This document shows, one piece after another, positions 47,785 through 56,045 of a stretch of 64,000 bases of DNA (within the stretch, counting starts at the first letter, position 1; each line of letters starts with the position of its first letter). A model generated the notes under the pieces. That model saw only the letters and a list, made by a program, of their open reading frames with translations, made no database searches and was not told the DNA's origin. The position numbers were made by a program, and so were the translations under genes. Source of the DNA: Micrococcus porci (lineage in GTDB: Bacteria > Actinomycetota > Actinomycetes > Actinomycetales > Micrococcaceae); the NCBI RefSeq assembly GCF_020097155.1, contig NZ_CP083691.1, positions 1,054,001 through 1,118,000 of the forward strand. The letters run 5' to 3'.

Positions 47785-48935
47785 GCGAGCGCCTGTCCGA
47801 CCACACCACCACCCGCGTCGGCGGCCCGGCGCGTGCCTGGGTCGAGGCCCGCACCGAGGCCGAGGCCGTCGCGGCCGTGCGCGCCGCGGACGCGGCCGGC
47901 GAGCCGCTGTTCGTGCTCGGCGGCGGGTCCAACACCCTGATGGCGGACGCCGGGTTCGAGGGCACCGTGGTGCACATGGGTTTCACCGGCGTGGAGGTCC
48001 TCCCCGCCGAGGGCGCCGCGGACGGGGCGGGCGACGTCGTCGTGCGCGTGGCCGCGGGCCACGTGTGGGACGAGGCCGTGGCCTGGACGGTGGAGCACGG
48101 GCTGGCCGGTGTCGAGGCGCTCTCGGGTATCCCGGGGTCCGCCGGTGCCACCCCCGTGCAGAACGTGGGCGCCTACGGGGCGGACGTGTCCCAGGTGCTC
48201 GTGTCCCTGCGGGCGTTCGACCGCGCGGCCGGGCAGGTCGTCGAGCTGTCCGCCGAGGATCTGCGCTTCGGGTACCGCGACTCGGTGATCAAGCGCTCCA
48301 TGTTCGAGGACGGGTCGCCGAGCCCCCGGTGGATCGTGCTCTCGATCGACCTGCGCCTGCGCCGTGCCGAGGAGGGCGCCGAGCCGACCGCTCCCGTGCG
48401 CTACGCCCAGCTGGCCCGCGCCCTGGAGGTCGAGGAGGGCGCCGACGTCTCCCTCGCCCAGGTCCGCGAGCACGTGCTGGCGCTGCGCGCGTCCAAGGGC
48501 ATGGTCAGCGACGCCGCCGACCACGACACCTGGTCCACCGGCTCCTACTTCACCAACCCGATCGTCCCGGCCACCGTGCGCGTCACCCTGCCCGAGGGGG
48601 CCCCGGCCTTCGCGGCGGGCACGGACGAGGACGGGACGCCGTTGGTGAAGCTCTCCGCCGCCTGGCTGATCGACCACGCCGGCTACGGCAAGGGCTTCGG
48701 CCTGCCGGACGCCCCGCGCCGCGAGGGCGACGCGGACGGCAGCGGCCCCGACGGGCGCGGGCTGGCCGGGGGGCGCGCGGCGCTGTCCACGAAGCACACC
48801 CTGGCGGTGACCAACCGCGGCGGGGCGTCCACCGAGGACGTGTTGACCGTGGCCCGCGCGGTGCGGGACGGCGTGAAGGCGCGCTTCGGCGTCGACCTGC
48901 ACCACGAGCCGATGATCATCGGCACCCGCCTCTGA
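47781..48935 (+). CDS. murB: UDP-N-acetylenolpyruvoylglucosamine reductase
   Basis: MurB reduces the enolpyruvyl group to make UDP-N-acetylmuramate for peptidoglycan. The 384-residue flavoprotein has TTTRVGGPARAWVEA (about 9-23), VLGGGSNTLMADAGFEG (about 46-62), SGIPGSAGATPVQNVGAYG (about 115-133), FGYRDSVIKRS and SAAWLIDHAGYGKG. An acidic insert (about 311-335) precedes the C-terminus. It starts with GTG at 47781, coupled to the dehydratase subunit. In other actinobacteria tRNA-Trp, secE and nusG often follow; here a palindrome and asd follow. Confidence 0.95.
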   Translation: MSERLSDHTTTRVGGPARAWVEARTEAEAVAAVRAADAAGEPLFVLGGGSNTLMADAGFEGTVVHMGFTGVEVLPAEGAADGAGDVVVRVAAGHVWDEAVAWTVEHGLAGVEALSGIPGSAGATPVQNVGAYGADVSQVLVSLRAFDRAAGQVVELSAEDLRFGYRDSVIKRSMFEDGSPSPRWIVLSIDLRLRRAEEGAEPTAPVRYAQLARALEVEEGADVSLAQVREHVLALRASKGMVSDAADHDTWSTGSYFTNPIVPATVRVTLPEGAPAFAAGTDEDGTPLVKLSAAWLIDHAGYGKGFGLPDAPRREGDADGSGPDGRGLAGGRAALSTKHTLAVTNRGGASTEDVLTVARAVRDGVKARFGVDLHHEPMIIGTRL

Positions 48936-48958
48936 CGCCCCGCCCCCTGCCCGCCCGC

Positions 48959-49034
48959 GCACTTTCGCGAAGGAGAACGTCGCTACCATCCCGACTCCTC
49001 GGGAAGGTAGCGACGTTCTTCTGAGCGAAAGTGC
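48959..49034. repeat. 76-bp hairpin element between murB and asd
   Basis: The two 29-base arms (48959-48987 and 49006-49034) share ten matching bases GCACTTTCGC at the outside and 14 bases AGAACGTCGCTACC at the inside, separated by a five-by-five mismatch. A further CCCGA/TCGGG pair closes the loop. The element lies between convergent genes, so it could terminate both. Its AT-richer ends and internal mismatch are unlike the GC-only hairpins elsewhere in the window. Confidence 0.8.
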
Positions 49035-49068
49035 CGCCGTGCTGCCGCCCCGCAGCCGCGGCCGGGGC

Positions 49069-50241
49069 TCAGAGGTTGCCGGTGGCGATCATCAGCATGC
49101 GGCGGATGGGCTCGGCTGCGCCCCAGAGGAGCTGGTCGCCGACGGTGAACGCGGAGAGGTACTCCGGGCCCATGTTGAGCTTGCGCAGGCGCCCGACGGG
49201 GATCTGCAGGGTGCCGGAGGCGGCGATCGGGGTGAGGTCCCGCAGGGAGGCCTCCTTCTCGTTCGGCACGACCTGGGCCCACTCGGTGCCGTCCGCCACG
49301 ATCTCGGTGATCTCGTCGAGCGGCACGTCCCGGGTGAGCTTGAGCGTCAGCGCCTGGGAGTGGGAGCGCATGGCGCCGATGCGCACGCACAGCGAGTCGA
49401 ACGGGATGCGGTCGTCGCCGGTGAGGCCGAGCACCTTGTTGGTCTCGTCGTAGGCCTTCTGCTCCTCGCGGGAGACGCCGTTGCCGAGGTCCGAGTCGAT
49501 CCACGGGATCAGCGAGCCGCCCAGCGGCACCCCGAACTGGGATGCATCCAGGCCGCCGCGCTGCAGTTCCAGCACCTTGCGGTCGATCTCCAGGATCGCC
49601 GACGACGGGTCGGCCAGCTCCTCGGCCACGACGCCGCCCAGGGCCGCGTACTGGGTGAGCAGCTCGCGCATGTGGCGGGCACCGCCGCCGGAGGCCGCCT
49701 GGTAGGTCATGGCGGTGCCCCACTCGACCAGGCCCTCGCGGAACAGGCCCCCCAGGCCCATGAGCATGCAGGAGACGGTGCAGTTGCCGCCGATGAAGTC
49801 CTTGGTGCCGGACGCCAGCGCGGCGTCGATCACGGAGCGGTTCACGGGGTCCAGCACGATCACGGAGGAGTCCTCCATGCGCAGCGTGGAGGCGGCGTCG
49901 ATCCAGATGCCGTCCCAGCCGGCGGCGCGCAGGGCGGGGTACACGGCCTTGGTGTAGTCGCCGCCCTGGGCGGTCACGATGATCGGCAGGGCCTTGAGGG
50001 CCTCGACGTCGTGCGCGTCCTGCAGGGTGCCGGCGTCACCGTCCATGCCCTCGAACACGGGGGCGGGGCGGCCGGCGTTGGAGGTGGAGAAGAACACCGG
50101 GTGGATGCGGGCGAAGTCGCCCTCCTCGGCCATCCGCTGCATGAGGACGGAGCCGACCATGCCGCGCCAGCCCACGATGCCCACGGTGGGCACGGCGGCC
50201 GGAGCGGCGGGGGACACGGGGGCGGGGGCTGCGGAAGTCAT
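49069..50241 (-). CDS. asd: aspartate-semialdehyde dehydrogenase, E. coli-like type
   Basis: Asd reduces aspartyl phosphate in the path to lysine, diaminopimelate, threonine and methionine. The 390-residue protein has [20 protein letters not shown] (about 24-43), [20 protein letters not shown] (about 84-103), the active Cys in [16 protein letters not shown] (about 149-164) and [24 protein letters not shown] sequence. This is the proteobacterial subtype; the usual actinobacterial type begins with GATGQVG. A Pro/Ala-rich N-terminal extension precedes the fold. TAACGT (50248-50253, reverse) is six bases before the ATG. Confidence 0.95.
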   Translation of the reverse strand: MTSAAPAPVSPAAPAAVPTVGIVGWRGMVGSVLMQRMAEEGDFARIHPVFFSTSNAGRPAPVFEGMDGDAGTLQDAHDVEALKALPIIVTAQGGDYTKAVYPALRAAGWDGIWIDAASTLRMEDSSVIVLDPVNRSVIDAALASGTKDFIGGNCTVSCMLMGLGGLFREGLVEWGTAMTYQAASGGGARHMRELLTQYAALGGVVAEELADPSSAILEIDRKVLELQRGGLDASQFGVPLGGSLIPWIDSDLGNGVSREEQKAYDETNKVLGLTGDDRIPFDSLCVRIGAMRSHSQALTLKLTRDVPLDEITEIVADGTEWAQVVPNEKEASLRDLTPIAASGTLQIPVGRLRKLNMGPEYLSAFTVGDQLLWGAAEPIRRMLMIATGNL

Positions 50242-50247
50242 GCCCCC

Positions 50248-50253
50248 ACGTTA
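50248..50253 (-). promoter_or_regulatory. -10 hexamer TAACGT, leaderless start of asd
   Basis: TAACGT is followed by GGGGGC and the ATG at 50241. The hexamer overlaps the 3' end of the preceding small gene. Confidence 0.5.
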
Positions 50254-50487
50254 CCGGCCGGAGCGGTCCCGCCTCCTGCGGTTCCAGGTGATGAGACCGC
50301 CCGCGGCGAACACCTGGGTGAGCACCACCAGGAACACGACGCCGGCCACCACCTTGCCCTGCAGCACGAGGATCAGGCCCATCACCGCGCAGACGAACGC
50401 GAGCACGGGGAAGGCGATCAGCGTGAGGAAGGTGACGGCCTGCGCGTCCAGCAGGGGCGCCTTCTCGTCGGAGGGGAGGTCGGCCAT
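50251..50487 (-). CDS. small membrane protein downstream of folA
   Basis: The 78-residue protein starts MADLPSDEKAPLLDAQAVTF and has two membrane helices (about 17-40 and 44-66) and a basic tail RRRRDRSGR. The ATG lies one base after the folA stop (TGACATG), so it is translationally coupled to folA. A GTG nine bases upstream is an alternative start. No function is known. It is the last gene of the leftward thyA-folA unit. Confidence 0.7.
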   Translation of the reverse strand: MADLPSDEKAPLLDAQAVTFLTLIAFPVLAFVCAVMGLILVLQGKVVAGVVFLVVLTQVFAAGGLITWNRRRRDRSGR

Positions 50488-50488
50488 G

Positions 50489-51058
50489 TCAGTCACGCTC
50501 CCATCGTTCGTCGCGGCGGCGCGGCCCGGCGGCGGAGTCGAGCCAGCCGTCGGGGCTCGGGTCGGCGGCCACGAGCCGCCAACGGGAGTCCAGGGCGGGG
50601 GCGTGGGTGTCGCCGGGCGCGTCCACGTCCACGACCGTGATCTCGGCACGGGTGGCCACGTCCAGGGCCTGCTCGTAGAGGGTGGCCCCGCCGATGACCC
50701 ACACGAGGTCCAGTCCGTCCGCCTCGTCCGCGGCGGTCAGTGCCGCCCCGAAGTCGGGGACGACGACGGCGCCGGCCGCCCGCACCGCCTCGCCGGCCTC
50801 GGGGGTGGCCGTCAGGGTGCGGGAGACCACGATGTTCGTGCGCCCGGGGAGGGGGCGGACGCGCGCCGGGAACGAGTCCCAGGTGCGCCGGCCCATGATC
50901 ACGGGGTGGCCCAGGGTGAGCGCCTTGAAGCGGGCGAGGTCCTCGGGCAGGTGCCAGGGCATGGTGCCGTCGGCGCCGATGACGCCGTCCGGGGTCTGCG
51001 CCCAGATCATGGCGATGGTCTGGCGGGGGCGAGCGCCGTCGTCGTGGTGGCGGGCCAT
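50489..51058 (-). CDS. folA: dihydrofolate reductase
   Basis: The enzyme regenerates tetrahydrofolate with NADPH after thymidylate synthesis. The 189-residue protein has IAMIWAQTPDGVIGADGTMPWHLPEDLARF (about 15-44, split over the substrate loop), VIMGRRTWDSFP (about 53-64), NIVVSR and VWVIGGATLYEQAL (about 123-136). Length is slightly above the usual 160 because of an N-terminal [13 protein letters not shown] and a charged end. It overlaps thyA by four bases (ATGA). Confidence 0.95.
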   Translation of the reverse strand: MARHHDDGARPRQTIAMIWAQTPDGVIGADGTMPWHLPEDLARFKALTLGHPVIMGRRTWDSFPARVRPLPGRTNIVVSRTLTATPEAGEAVRAAGAVVVPDFGAALTAADEADGLDLVWVIGGATLYEQALDVATRAEITVVDVDAPGDTHAPALDSRWRLVAADPSPDGWLDSAAGPRRRDERWERD

Positions 51059-51879
51059 CAGACGGCCACCGGGGCCTTGATCGCGGGGTGGTGGCGGTAG
51101 TCCACGAGCTCGAAGTCGTCGTACTCGTAGTCGAAGATGCTCTCCGGCGTGCGGCGGATCCGCAGCGTGGGGTACGGGTACGGCTCGCGGGAGAGCTGCT
51201 CGCGCACCTGCTCCTCGTGGTTGGCGTAGATGTGGCAGTCCCCGCCGGTCCACACGAACTCGCCGGGGGTCAGCCCGGTCTGCTGGGCCACCATCAGGGT
51301 GAGCAGGGCGTAGGAGGCGATGTTGAAGGGCACGCCCAGGAACAGGTCCGCCGAGCGCTGGTAGAGCTGGCAGGAGAGCACGCCGGGCGCGCCGTCGACG
51401 TCGGGGGCCACGTAGAACTGGAACATCGCGTGGCAGGGCGGCAGGGCCATCTCGTCCACCTCGGCCGGGTTCCACGCGGTGACCAGGTGGCGGCGGGAGT
51501 CGGGGCTCGTGCGGATCTGCTCCACGACCTTCGCGATCTGGTCGATGCTCCCGCCGTCCGGGGTGGGCCACGAGCGCCACTGCACGCCGTACACCGGGCC
51601 GAGCTCGCCGCCCTCGTCCGCCCACTCGTCCCAGATGGTCACGCCGCGCTCCTGGAGCCAGCGAACGTTCGAGTCGCCGCGCAGGAACCACAGCAGCTCC
51701 AGCGCCACGGACTTGAAGTGGACCCTCTTGGTGGTGATCAGCGGGAAGGACTCGGCCAGGTCGAAGCGCAGCTGCCGGCCGAAGACGCTGCGCGTGCCGG
51801 TGCCGGTGCGGTCCGCCTTCACGGCGCCGTGCGCGAGCACGTCGGCCAGCAGGTCCTCGTAGGGGGTGGGGATGCTCAC
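51058..51879 (-). CDS. thyA: thymidylate synthase
   Basis: ThyA methylates dUMP using methylenetetrahydrofolate. The 273-residue protein has [18 protein letters not shown] (about 21-38), [15 protein letters not shown], the active-site Cys in [12 protein letters not shown] (about 143-154) and [20 protein letters not shown]. It is full length. The start is GTG at 51879, which overlaps the stop of the upstream membrane protein, so both operon coupling and its own leaderless promoter (TAGACT, 51886-51891, reverse, six bases away) are possible. Confidence 0.97.
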   Translation of the reverse strand: MSIPTPYEDLLADVLAHGAVKADRTGTGTRSVFGRQLRFDLAESFPLITTKRVHFKSVALELLWFLRGDSNVRWLQERGVTIWDEWADEGGELGPVYGVQWRSWPTPDGGSIDQIAKVVEQIRTSPDSRRHLVTAWNPAEVDEMALPPCHAMFQFYVAPDVDGAPGVLSCQLYQRSADLFLGVPFNIASYALLTLMVAQQTGLTPGEFVWTGGDCHIYANHEEQVREQLSREPYPYPTLRIRRTPESIFDYEYDDFELVDYRHHPAIKAPVAV

Positions 51880-52985
51880 CCGGGGAGTCTATCGAGGCCC
51901 CCGGACGCGCTGTCGCCCCCGGACGCGCTGTCGCCCCCGGTCGCGACGGGATCGGCGTCGGGCCCGTCCTGCAGGATCCGCTCCTCGGCACGGGGCCGGG
52001 CGAAGATGAGCACGGCCGCGATCAGCGCCGTCGCTGCGAGGACGGCCGCGGAGACGCCCGCGTCCGGCGTGTCCTGGGCGCGCACCGCCGCCGTGACGCC
52101 GGCGACGTCGATCCCGCCTTCGGCCCACCGGCCCGCCAGGTCCCCCAGCAGCCCGGCGGCGTCCCGTGCCTGCGCGTGCGCGCCGGCCGCCAGCAGTCCG
52201 GCCAGGCCGTTCCAGGCCAGCAGGGCCGCGCCGATGCGGGCGGACCGGTCCACCGCAATCCGGCGGGCGGCGAGGTCCTCGCGGGGGCTGAGCCCGCCGA
52301 GCGCCCCGCGCCGGTGCACCACCAGCACGACGCCGGCCACGGCGGCGAGCACGGTCGCCGCGGCCGCGGCGAACCAGGGGGCGACGTCCGCGCCCGCGGG
52401 CTGGCTGTCGGCAGACGCGCGGAACTGCGTCGACTCCGGGCCGGTGTGCACGCTCAGCTGGACGCCGTCCACGGCGGGCAGCCCGGCCATCGCGGCGATG
52501 CCCGCCGCGGCCAGGACCGTGGCCCCGCCCAGGATGACGAGCACGCGCCGGGAGAGCAGGTGGCGCCAGGACCGGGAGCGCAGCGCCGCCCGCCGTCGCG
52601 GTCCGGTTTCCCGAGGCCAGGTGACCTGGGCGAGGGCGGCCAGGCCCACGAGCCACAGCGCGGGCAGCAGGGCCACGGCCGCGATGCCGGGGGTCAACAG
52701 CTCTGCCGGCACCGCGGACTCGACCAGCTCCACGGTGCCACGGGTCGGTGCGCCGTCGGCCTGCACCCAGGACAGCCCGCCGTCGCCCGCCCACAGCCCC
52801 ACGTAGGCCCAGGGGCCGAGCAGCGCCCCGGTGAGGACCAGGGCCAGCAGCGCCCAGAGGCCCAGGTGCTGGCGGGCCGTCGTCCGGGCGGAGCGCCGAG
52901 GCCCGCGGCGGGCGGCGAGCGCGAGCACGCCGACGACGGTCAGCCCGAGCAGAAGGACGGGCCAGAGGGGGATGTCGAGGGTCAT
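51876..52985 (-). CDS. multi-pass membrane protein, paralogue of the protein at 53395
   Basis: The 369-residue protein starts [20 protein letters not shown] and has about seven or eight membrane helices. Its region [15 protein letters not shown] then [20 protein letters not shown] (about 215-275) closely follows LAPWILGALVADLG and TAAQDRAARTVAAHRLVRT in the protein two genes upstream, so the two are duplicates. A GGDSASGG repeat lies near the end. No function is known. It starts with a GGAAGGA ribosome site and overlaps the GntR gene upstream by four bases. It is the third gene of a probable self-regulated operon. Confidence 0.8.
   Translation of the reverse strand: MTLDIPLWPVLLLGLTVVGVLALAARRGPRRSARTTARQHLGLWALLALVLTGALLGPWAYVGLWAGDGGLSWVQADGAPTRGTVELVESAVPAELLTPGIAAVALLPALWLVGLAALAQVTWPRETGPRRRAALRSRSWRHLLSRRVLVILGGATVLAAAGIAAMAGLPAVDGVQLSVHTGPESTQFRASADSQPAGADVAPWFAAAAATVLAAVAGVVLVVHRRGALGGLSPREDLAARRIAVDRSARIGAALLAWNGLAGLLAAGAHAQARDAAGLLGDLAGRWAEGGIDVAGVTAAVRAQDTPDAGVSAAVLAATALIAAVLIFARPRAEERILQDGPDADPVATGGDSASGGDSASGGLDRLPG
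51886..51891 (-). promoter_or_regulatory. Internal -10 hexamer TAGACT before thyA
   Basis: TAGACT lies inside the 3' end of the membrane protein gene, six bases before the thyA GTG. It offers a promoter independent of the GntR-controlled one. Confidence 0.55.
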
Positions 52986-53398
52986 GGGGTGTCCTTCCGG
53001 TCCACGGGGGCGGGGGGAGAGACGAGGGCGGCCTCCACGACGCGCTGCACGCGCTCGCGGTCCCAACCCGCGGCGAGGGCGCTGTGCACGGCCGCCTCCA
53101 GGGTCCGGGCGGTGCCGTCGTCGTCGGCGGTGAGGGCGCCTCGGGGCCGGTCCGCGACGACGGTGCCCTTGCCGCGGGCGGTGCGCACGACGCCGGCGGA
53201 CTCCAGCTCCCGGTACGCCCGCACCACGGTGTTCGGGGCCACCCCGAGGTCGGCGGCCAGAGCCCGGACGGAGGGGAGGCGGTCGCCGGGGGCGAGCACG
53301 CCGGCGTCGACGAAGGCGGAGATGCCCGCGCGTATCTGCTCGAATGGGGGCACGGGGGAGCGGAGGTCCAGTTCGAGGGTCGGCTCGACGCCGTTCAT
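52982..53398 (-). CDS. GntR family transcriptional regulator (YtrA-like)
   Basis: The 138-residue repressor-type protein has a winged helix-turn-helix (about 10-77, PPFEQIRAGISAFVDAGVLA, then LAADLGVAPNTVVRAYRELE) and a short helical C-terminal part for dimerisation, the size of the YtrA branch. That branch normally controls ABC transporters; here it lies between two related membrane proteins instead. It overlaps both neighbours by four bases. A perfect palindrome at 54449-54468 in front of the operon is its likely operator. Confidence 0.92.
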   Translation of the reverse strand: MNGVEPTLELDLRSPVPPFEQIRAGISAFVDAGVLAPGDRLPSVRALAADLGVAPNTVVRAYRELESAGVVRTARGKGTVVADRPRGALTADDDGTARTLEAAVHSALAAGWDRERVQRVVEAALVSPPAPVDRKDTP

Positions 53399-54399
53399 GC
53401 CGTCTCCGTCCGCACCGTCTCAGCGGTCCGCGCCCGGTCGATCCCTGGCCCCGTGCGCAGCTCGCCCAGCGCGGGCGGGCGCCACAGCAGAAGGACGAGC
53501 GCCACCGCCAGGGTGGCGAGGCCCGTCCAGGCGTCGACGGTGCCGATCCATCCCAGCCCGGGCCTCGCGTCGAGGGCGGCCGGGTGGCCGGGGAACACGG
53601 CGTGCAGCAGATCCCGCTGGGTGCGGCTCAGGAGGACGGAGCCCCACGCCCCCAGCGTGAGGAGCCACAGCATCCAGGCGACGGTGCGCACCAGCCGGTG
53701 CGCGGCGACGGTGCGAGCGGCCCGGTCCTGGGCGGCCGTGAGCCCGATGATCGGTGGCCGGTGTGCGATCGCCCGCAGCCCGATGGCCGCCGCGCCCAGA
53801 TCGGCGACGAGGGCGCCGAGGATCCACGGGGCCAGCTGAGCGCCGGCGGCCAGCGGGGTGTACCCCTCGGGCTCCTGTGCGCCGTCCGACGGGAAGAGCC
53901 GGGGGACGCTCGGCTCGGCCCAGAGGAGGACCAGGGTCGCGCCCAGGGCCAGGCCGATCCCGACGCCGGGGAGCGCCGGTCCGCGCGGCACCAGCGAGGC
54001 CGCCGTCCGGGGGGTGAGCACCGCGCGTCGCACCCGTCCCTGGGGGGCAGGGACGGAGCGCTGCGCCCCGACCGTCACCGCGGCCACGAGGATCGCCGGG
54101 AGCAGGGCCAGCGCCAGGGCGAGCCAGACGGCGTCGAGGAAGACCGGGACGCCGTGCCACTCGCCGGCGTCCCAGGTCCATTCCGGCCCCTCCGGCCGGG
54201 CCTCAGCGGCCAGTCCGGCGAAGCCGGAGATGGAGCCCAGCAGCAGAGCGGTGACGGCGGTGGCCGCCCCGTGCGATCGGACACGCGCCAGGAGGGCGGC
54301 AGATGTGGTGGTGGGCCGCACGCTCAGCGCCGTGCCGATGACGATGGCCAAGACGCTCAGCACGGTGAGGACGGGCAGCAGGACGGTGAACAGCGCCAT
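53395..54399 (-). CDS. multi-pass membrane protein, paralogue of the protein at 51876
   Basis: The 334-residue protein starts MALFTVLLPVLTVLSVLAIV and has about seven helices. Its C-terminal third contains AAGAQLAPWILGALVADLGA and GLTAAQDRAARTVAAHRLV, which match the protein at 51876. I do not know a function; there is no ATPase or signal kinase here. The ATG at 54399 has GGAGG about six bases upstream. It is the first gene of the operon that continues with the GntR regulator, the second membrane protein and possibly thyA-folA. Confidence 0.8.
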   Translation of the reverse strand: MALFTVLLPVLTVLSVLAIVIGTALSVRPTTTSAALLARVRSHGAATAVTALLLGSISGFAGLAAEARPEGPEWTWDAGEWHGVPVFLDAVWLALALALLPAILVAAVTVGAQRSVPAPQGRVRRAVLTPRTAASLVPRGPALPGVGIGLALGATLVLLWAEPSVPRLFPSDGAQEPEGYTPLAAGAQLAPWILGALVADLGAAAIGLRAIAHRPPIIGLTAAQDRAARTVAAHRLVRTVAWMLWLLTLGAWGSVLLSRTQRDLLHAVFPGHPAALDARPGLGWIGTVDAWTGLATLAVALVLLLWRPPALGELRTGPGIDRARTAETVRTETA

Positions 54400-54446
54400 C
54401 ACGACCTCCGGTGACGGGGAGCGCCGAATGGCACCCCTTTGCGCCC

Positions 54447-54468
54447 ACTGTATCAATACGGTGATACA
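54447..54468 (-). promoter_or_regulatory. GntR operator overlapping the -10 of the operon
   Basis: TGTATCA-ATACGG-TGATACA (54449-54468) is a perfect seven-base inverted repeat. Read leftward, TACAGT (54447-54452) is a -10 element that overlaps its edge, giving a start near 54440 and a leader of about 41 bases. It is unusually AT-rich for this genome. A bound dimer would block polymerase. Confidence 0.8.
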
Positions 54469-54494
54469 CGAGGAGGGGGTGTCCGCACGCACCA

Positions 54495-54524
54495 CGGGGC
54501 GGGGACATCCTCGTCCCCGCCCCG
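54495..54524 (-). terminator. Terminator after the GNAT gene
   Basis: CGGGGCGGGGAC (54495-54506) pairs perfectly with GTCCCCGCCCCG (54513-54524), 16 bp past the stop of the leftward GNAT gene. It insulates the GntR operon promoter. Confidence 0.8.
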
Positions 54525-54539
54525 CCAGATGTCGCCGTC

Positions 54540-54896
54540 TCAGACCTCGCGCACCATGTCCTGGTACTCGGGGTAGCGGCGCAGGTAGTCCTGCACGTAG
54601 GAGCACTCAGGGGAGATCTTCTCGCCCTCGGCGCGGAGCCGGTCCAGGACGATCGTCACCAGAGCGCGGGCGTAGCCCTTCCGGCCGTGCGCCTCGTCGA
54701 TGATGGTGTGCTGGAGGCGCACCACGGTCTCGTCCTCACCGCCGTCGGCCGCGGGGAGCTCCTCGACGTCGTAGCCCAGGAAGCCGATGAACACGCCGTC
54801 CTGGCGCATCTCGAAGCGCTGGCGGTCCGGGTCGCGGGTCACCTGGAGGCGCTCGTGGACGATCTTCTCGGGGTGCTGGTTCGCGGTGGTCTCCAT
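54540..54896 (-). CDS. GNAT-type N-acetyltransferase domain protein (YjdJ/COG2388-like)
   Basis: The 118-residue protein is a compact GNAT fold of the short YjdJ type: RFEMRQDGVFIGFLGYDVEE (about 27-46), TVVRLQHTIIDEAHGRKGYA (about 57-76, acetyl-CoA loop) and CSYVQDYLRRYPEYQDMV at the end. The short family is widespread, and its substrate is unknown. The ATG at 54896 is six bases after TAGGCT (54903-54908, reverse), so it is probably leaderless. It is a single-gene unit ended by a strong hairpin. Confidence 0.85.
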   Translation of the reverse strand: METTANQHPEKIVHERLQVTRDPDRQRFEMRQDGVFIGFLGYDVEELPAADGGEDETVVRLQHTIIDEAHGRKGYARALVTIVLDRLRAEGEKISPECSYVQDYLRRYPEYQDMVREV

Positions 54897-54902
54897 GCCA
54901 CG

Positions 54903-54908
54903 AGCCTA
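54903..54908 (-). promoter_or_regulatory. -10 hexamer TAGGCT, leaderless start of the GNAT gene
   Basis: TAGGCT, then CGTGGC, then ATG at 54896 on the reverse strand. The hexamer lies in the short gap after the Nudix/phosphatase gene. Confidence 0.55.
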
Positions 54909-54919
54909 GGCCCGCACGG

Positions 54920-55933
54920 TCAGTCGCTCCAGGGGTCGTAGACCTCGGCGGCCACCACGGCGCCCTTGGCGTCCAGCCCCTGGTGCAGCACCAGCACGCC
55001 GCCCGGGCGCAGGTGCGGGTCCCGGCGCGGCAGGGCGGCCAGCACGTCGGAGGCCGGGCGGGCGGCGGCGTCGTCGACCTCCTCGAGGATCGAGGGGATC
55101 ACGGGACGGTGCAGGCACAGCACCTGCGGACGACGCCGGGCCAGCAGGTCCCGGAACGCCCGCCGGGTCTTCTTGGGCTTCTCGCGCGCCGTGGTCTCGG
55201 TGAACGCGGACTTGGTCTTCAGGGGCAGTCGGGTGGCCTTCACGAAGGGGGCGAGGGTCTCCACGCAGCGCCGCCAGGGGGAGGAGACGACCCGCTCGGG
55301 GCGCCAGACCGCGATCAGGCGCGCCACCGAGTGGGCCTGGCGGCGACCGGTGGCGGCCAGCGGGCGCTCCTGCTCGGCGCGCGACCAGGACGAGCGCGGC
55401 TTGGCCTTCGCGTGCCGCAGCACCAGCAGCGGGACGGTGCGCAGGTGCCCGCGGGCGTCGGCCCGCTCCAGCCGGTCCAGCGGCTCCAGGTCCGTGGCGT
55501 TGCTCAGCATCTCGCGGGCGCGGGCCGAGCTGACCCAGCGGGCCTCGTCGACCTCGTCGCCGTCGGGCGTCGGGCGCTGGCCGGTGGCCTCCCCGGCCCA
55601 GTACCAGACCTCCTTGGAGAGCATCCCCTTCCCCTTGCGGTCGGGGACGTCGTAGCGGGTCACGGCCAGCGGCAGGCCCGGGCGGAGGGTCAGCGCGACC
55701 TCCTCGGCGAGCTCGCGGGCGGCCGCCTCCGGGAGGGTCTCGCCGTCGTCCACCTTGCCCTTGGGCCAGGACCAGTCGTCGTAGCGGGGCCGGTGGATCA
55801 CGAGGACCTCGAGGCCCTCGGCACCCGGACGCCAGGGGATCATGCCCGCGGCGAGCACCTCGGCGCCGGGCGCGGTGACGGCTCCGTCCGGGGTGGACCA
55901 GGCGGCGGCGCGGTCGTCGGGGTGCGCGGACAT
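54920..55933 (-). CDS. Nudix hydrolase fused to a histidine phosphatase (MutT1-like)
   Basis: The 337-residue protein joins an N-terminal Nudix domain (about 28-160, box GKVDDGETLPEAAARELAEE at about 61-80) to a histidine phosphatase domain (about 165-330, LLVLRHAKAKPRSSW with the catalytic His, and VVSSPWRRCVETL). This fusion matches mycobacterial MutT1, which hydrolyses 8-oxo-dGTP and related compounds in two steps. The ATG at 55933 has GGAGG ten bases upstream. Possible -10: TATCCT near 55979-55984. The frame stays open to 56164 but that part is a shadow of mshD's neighbour. Confidence 0.88.
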   Translation of the reverse strand: MSAHPDDRAAAWSTPDGAVTAPGAEVLAAGMIPWRPGAEGLEVLVIHRPRYDDWSWPKGKVDDGETLPEAAARELAEEVALTLRPGLPLAVTRYDVPDRKGKGMLSKEVWYWAGEATGQRPTPDGDEVDEARWVSSARAREMLSNATDLEPLDRLERADARGHLRTVPLLVLRHAKAKPRSSWSRAEQERPLAATGRRQAHSVARLIAVWRPERVVSSPWRRCVETLAPFVKATRLPLKTKSAFTETTAREKPKKTRRAFRDLLARRRPQVLCLHRPVIPSILEEVDDAAARPASDVLAALPRRDPHLRPGGVLVLHQGLDAKGAVVAAEVYDPWSD

Positions 55934-56045
55934 GGTGCGGGGGTCCTCCGGGGGGATGGGGTCGGGGATGCCGTCCCAGGATAGGGGACGCGTCACGCGG
56001 TGCCGCGGGTCGCGGTCGCCCGCCCACGGGCCCGCGCCCGGACCG

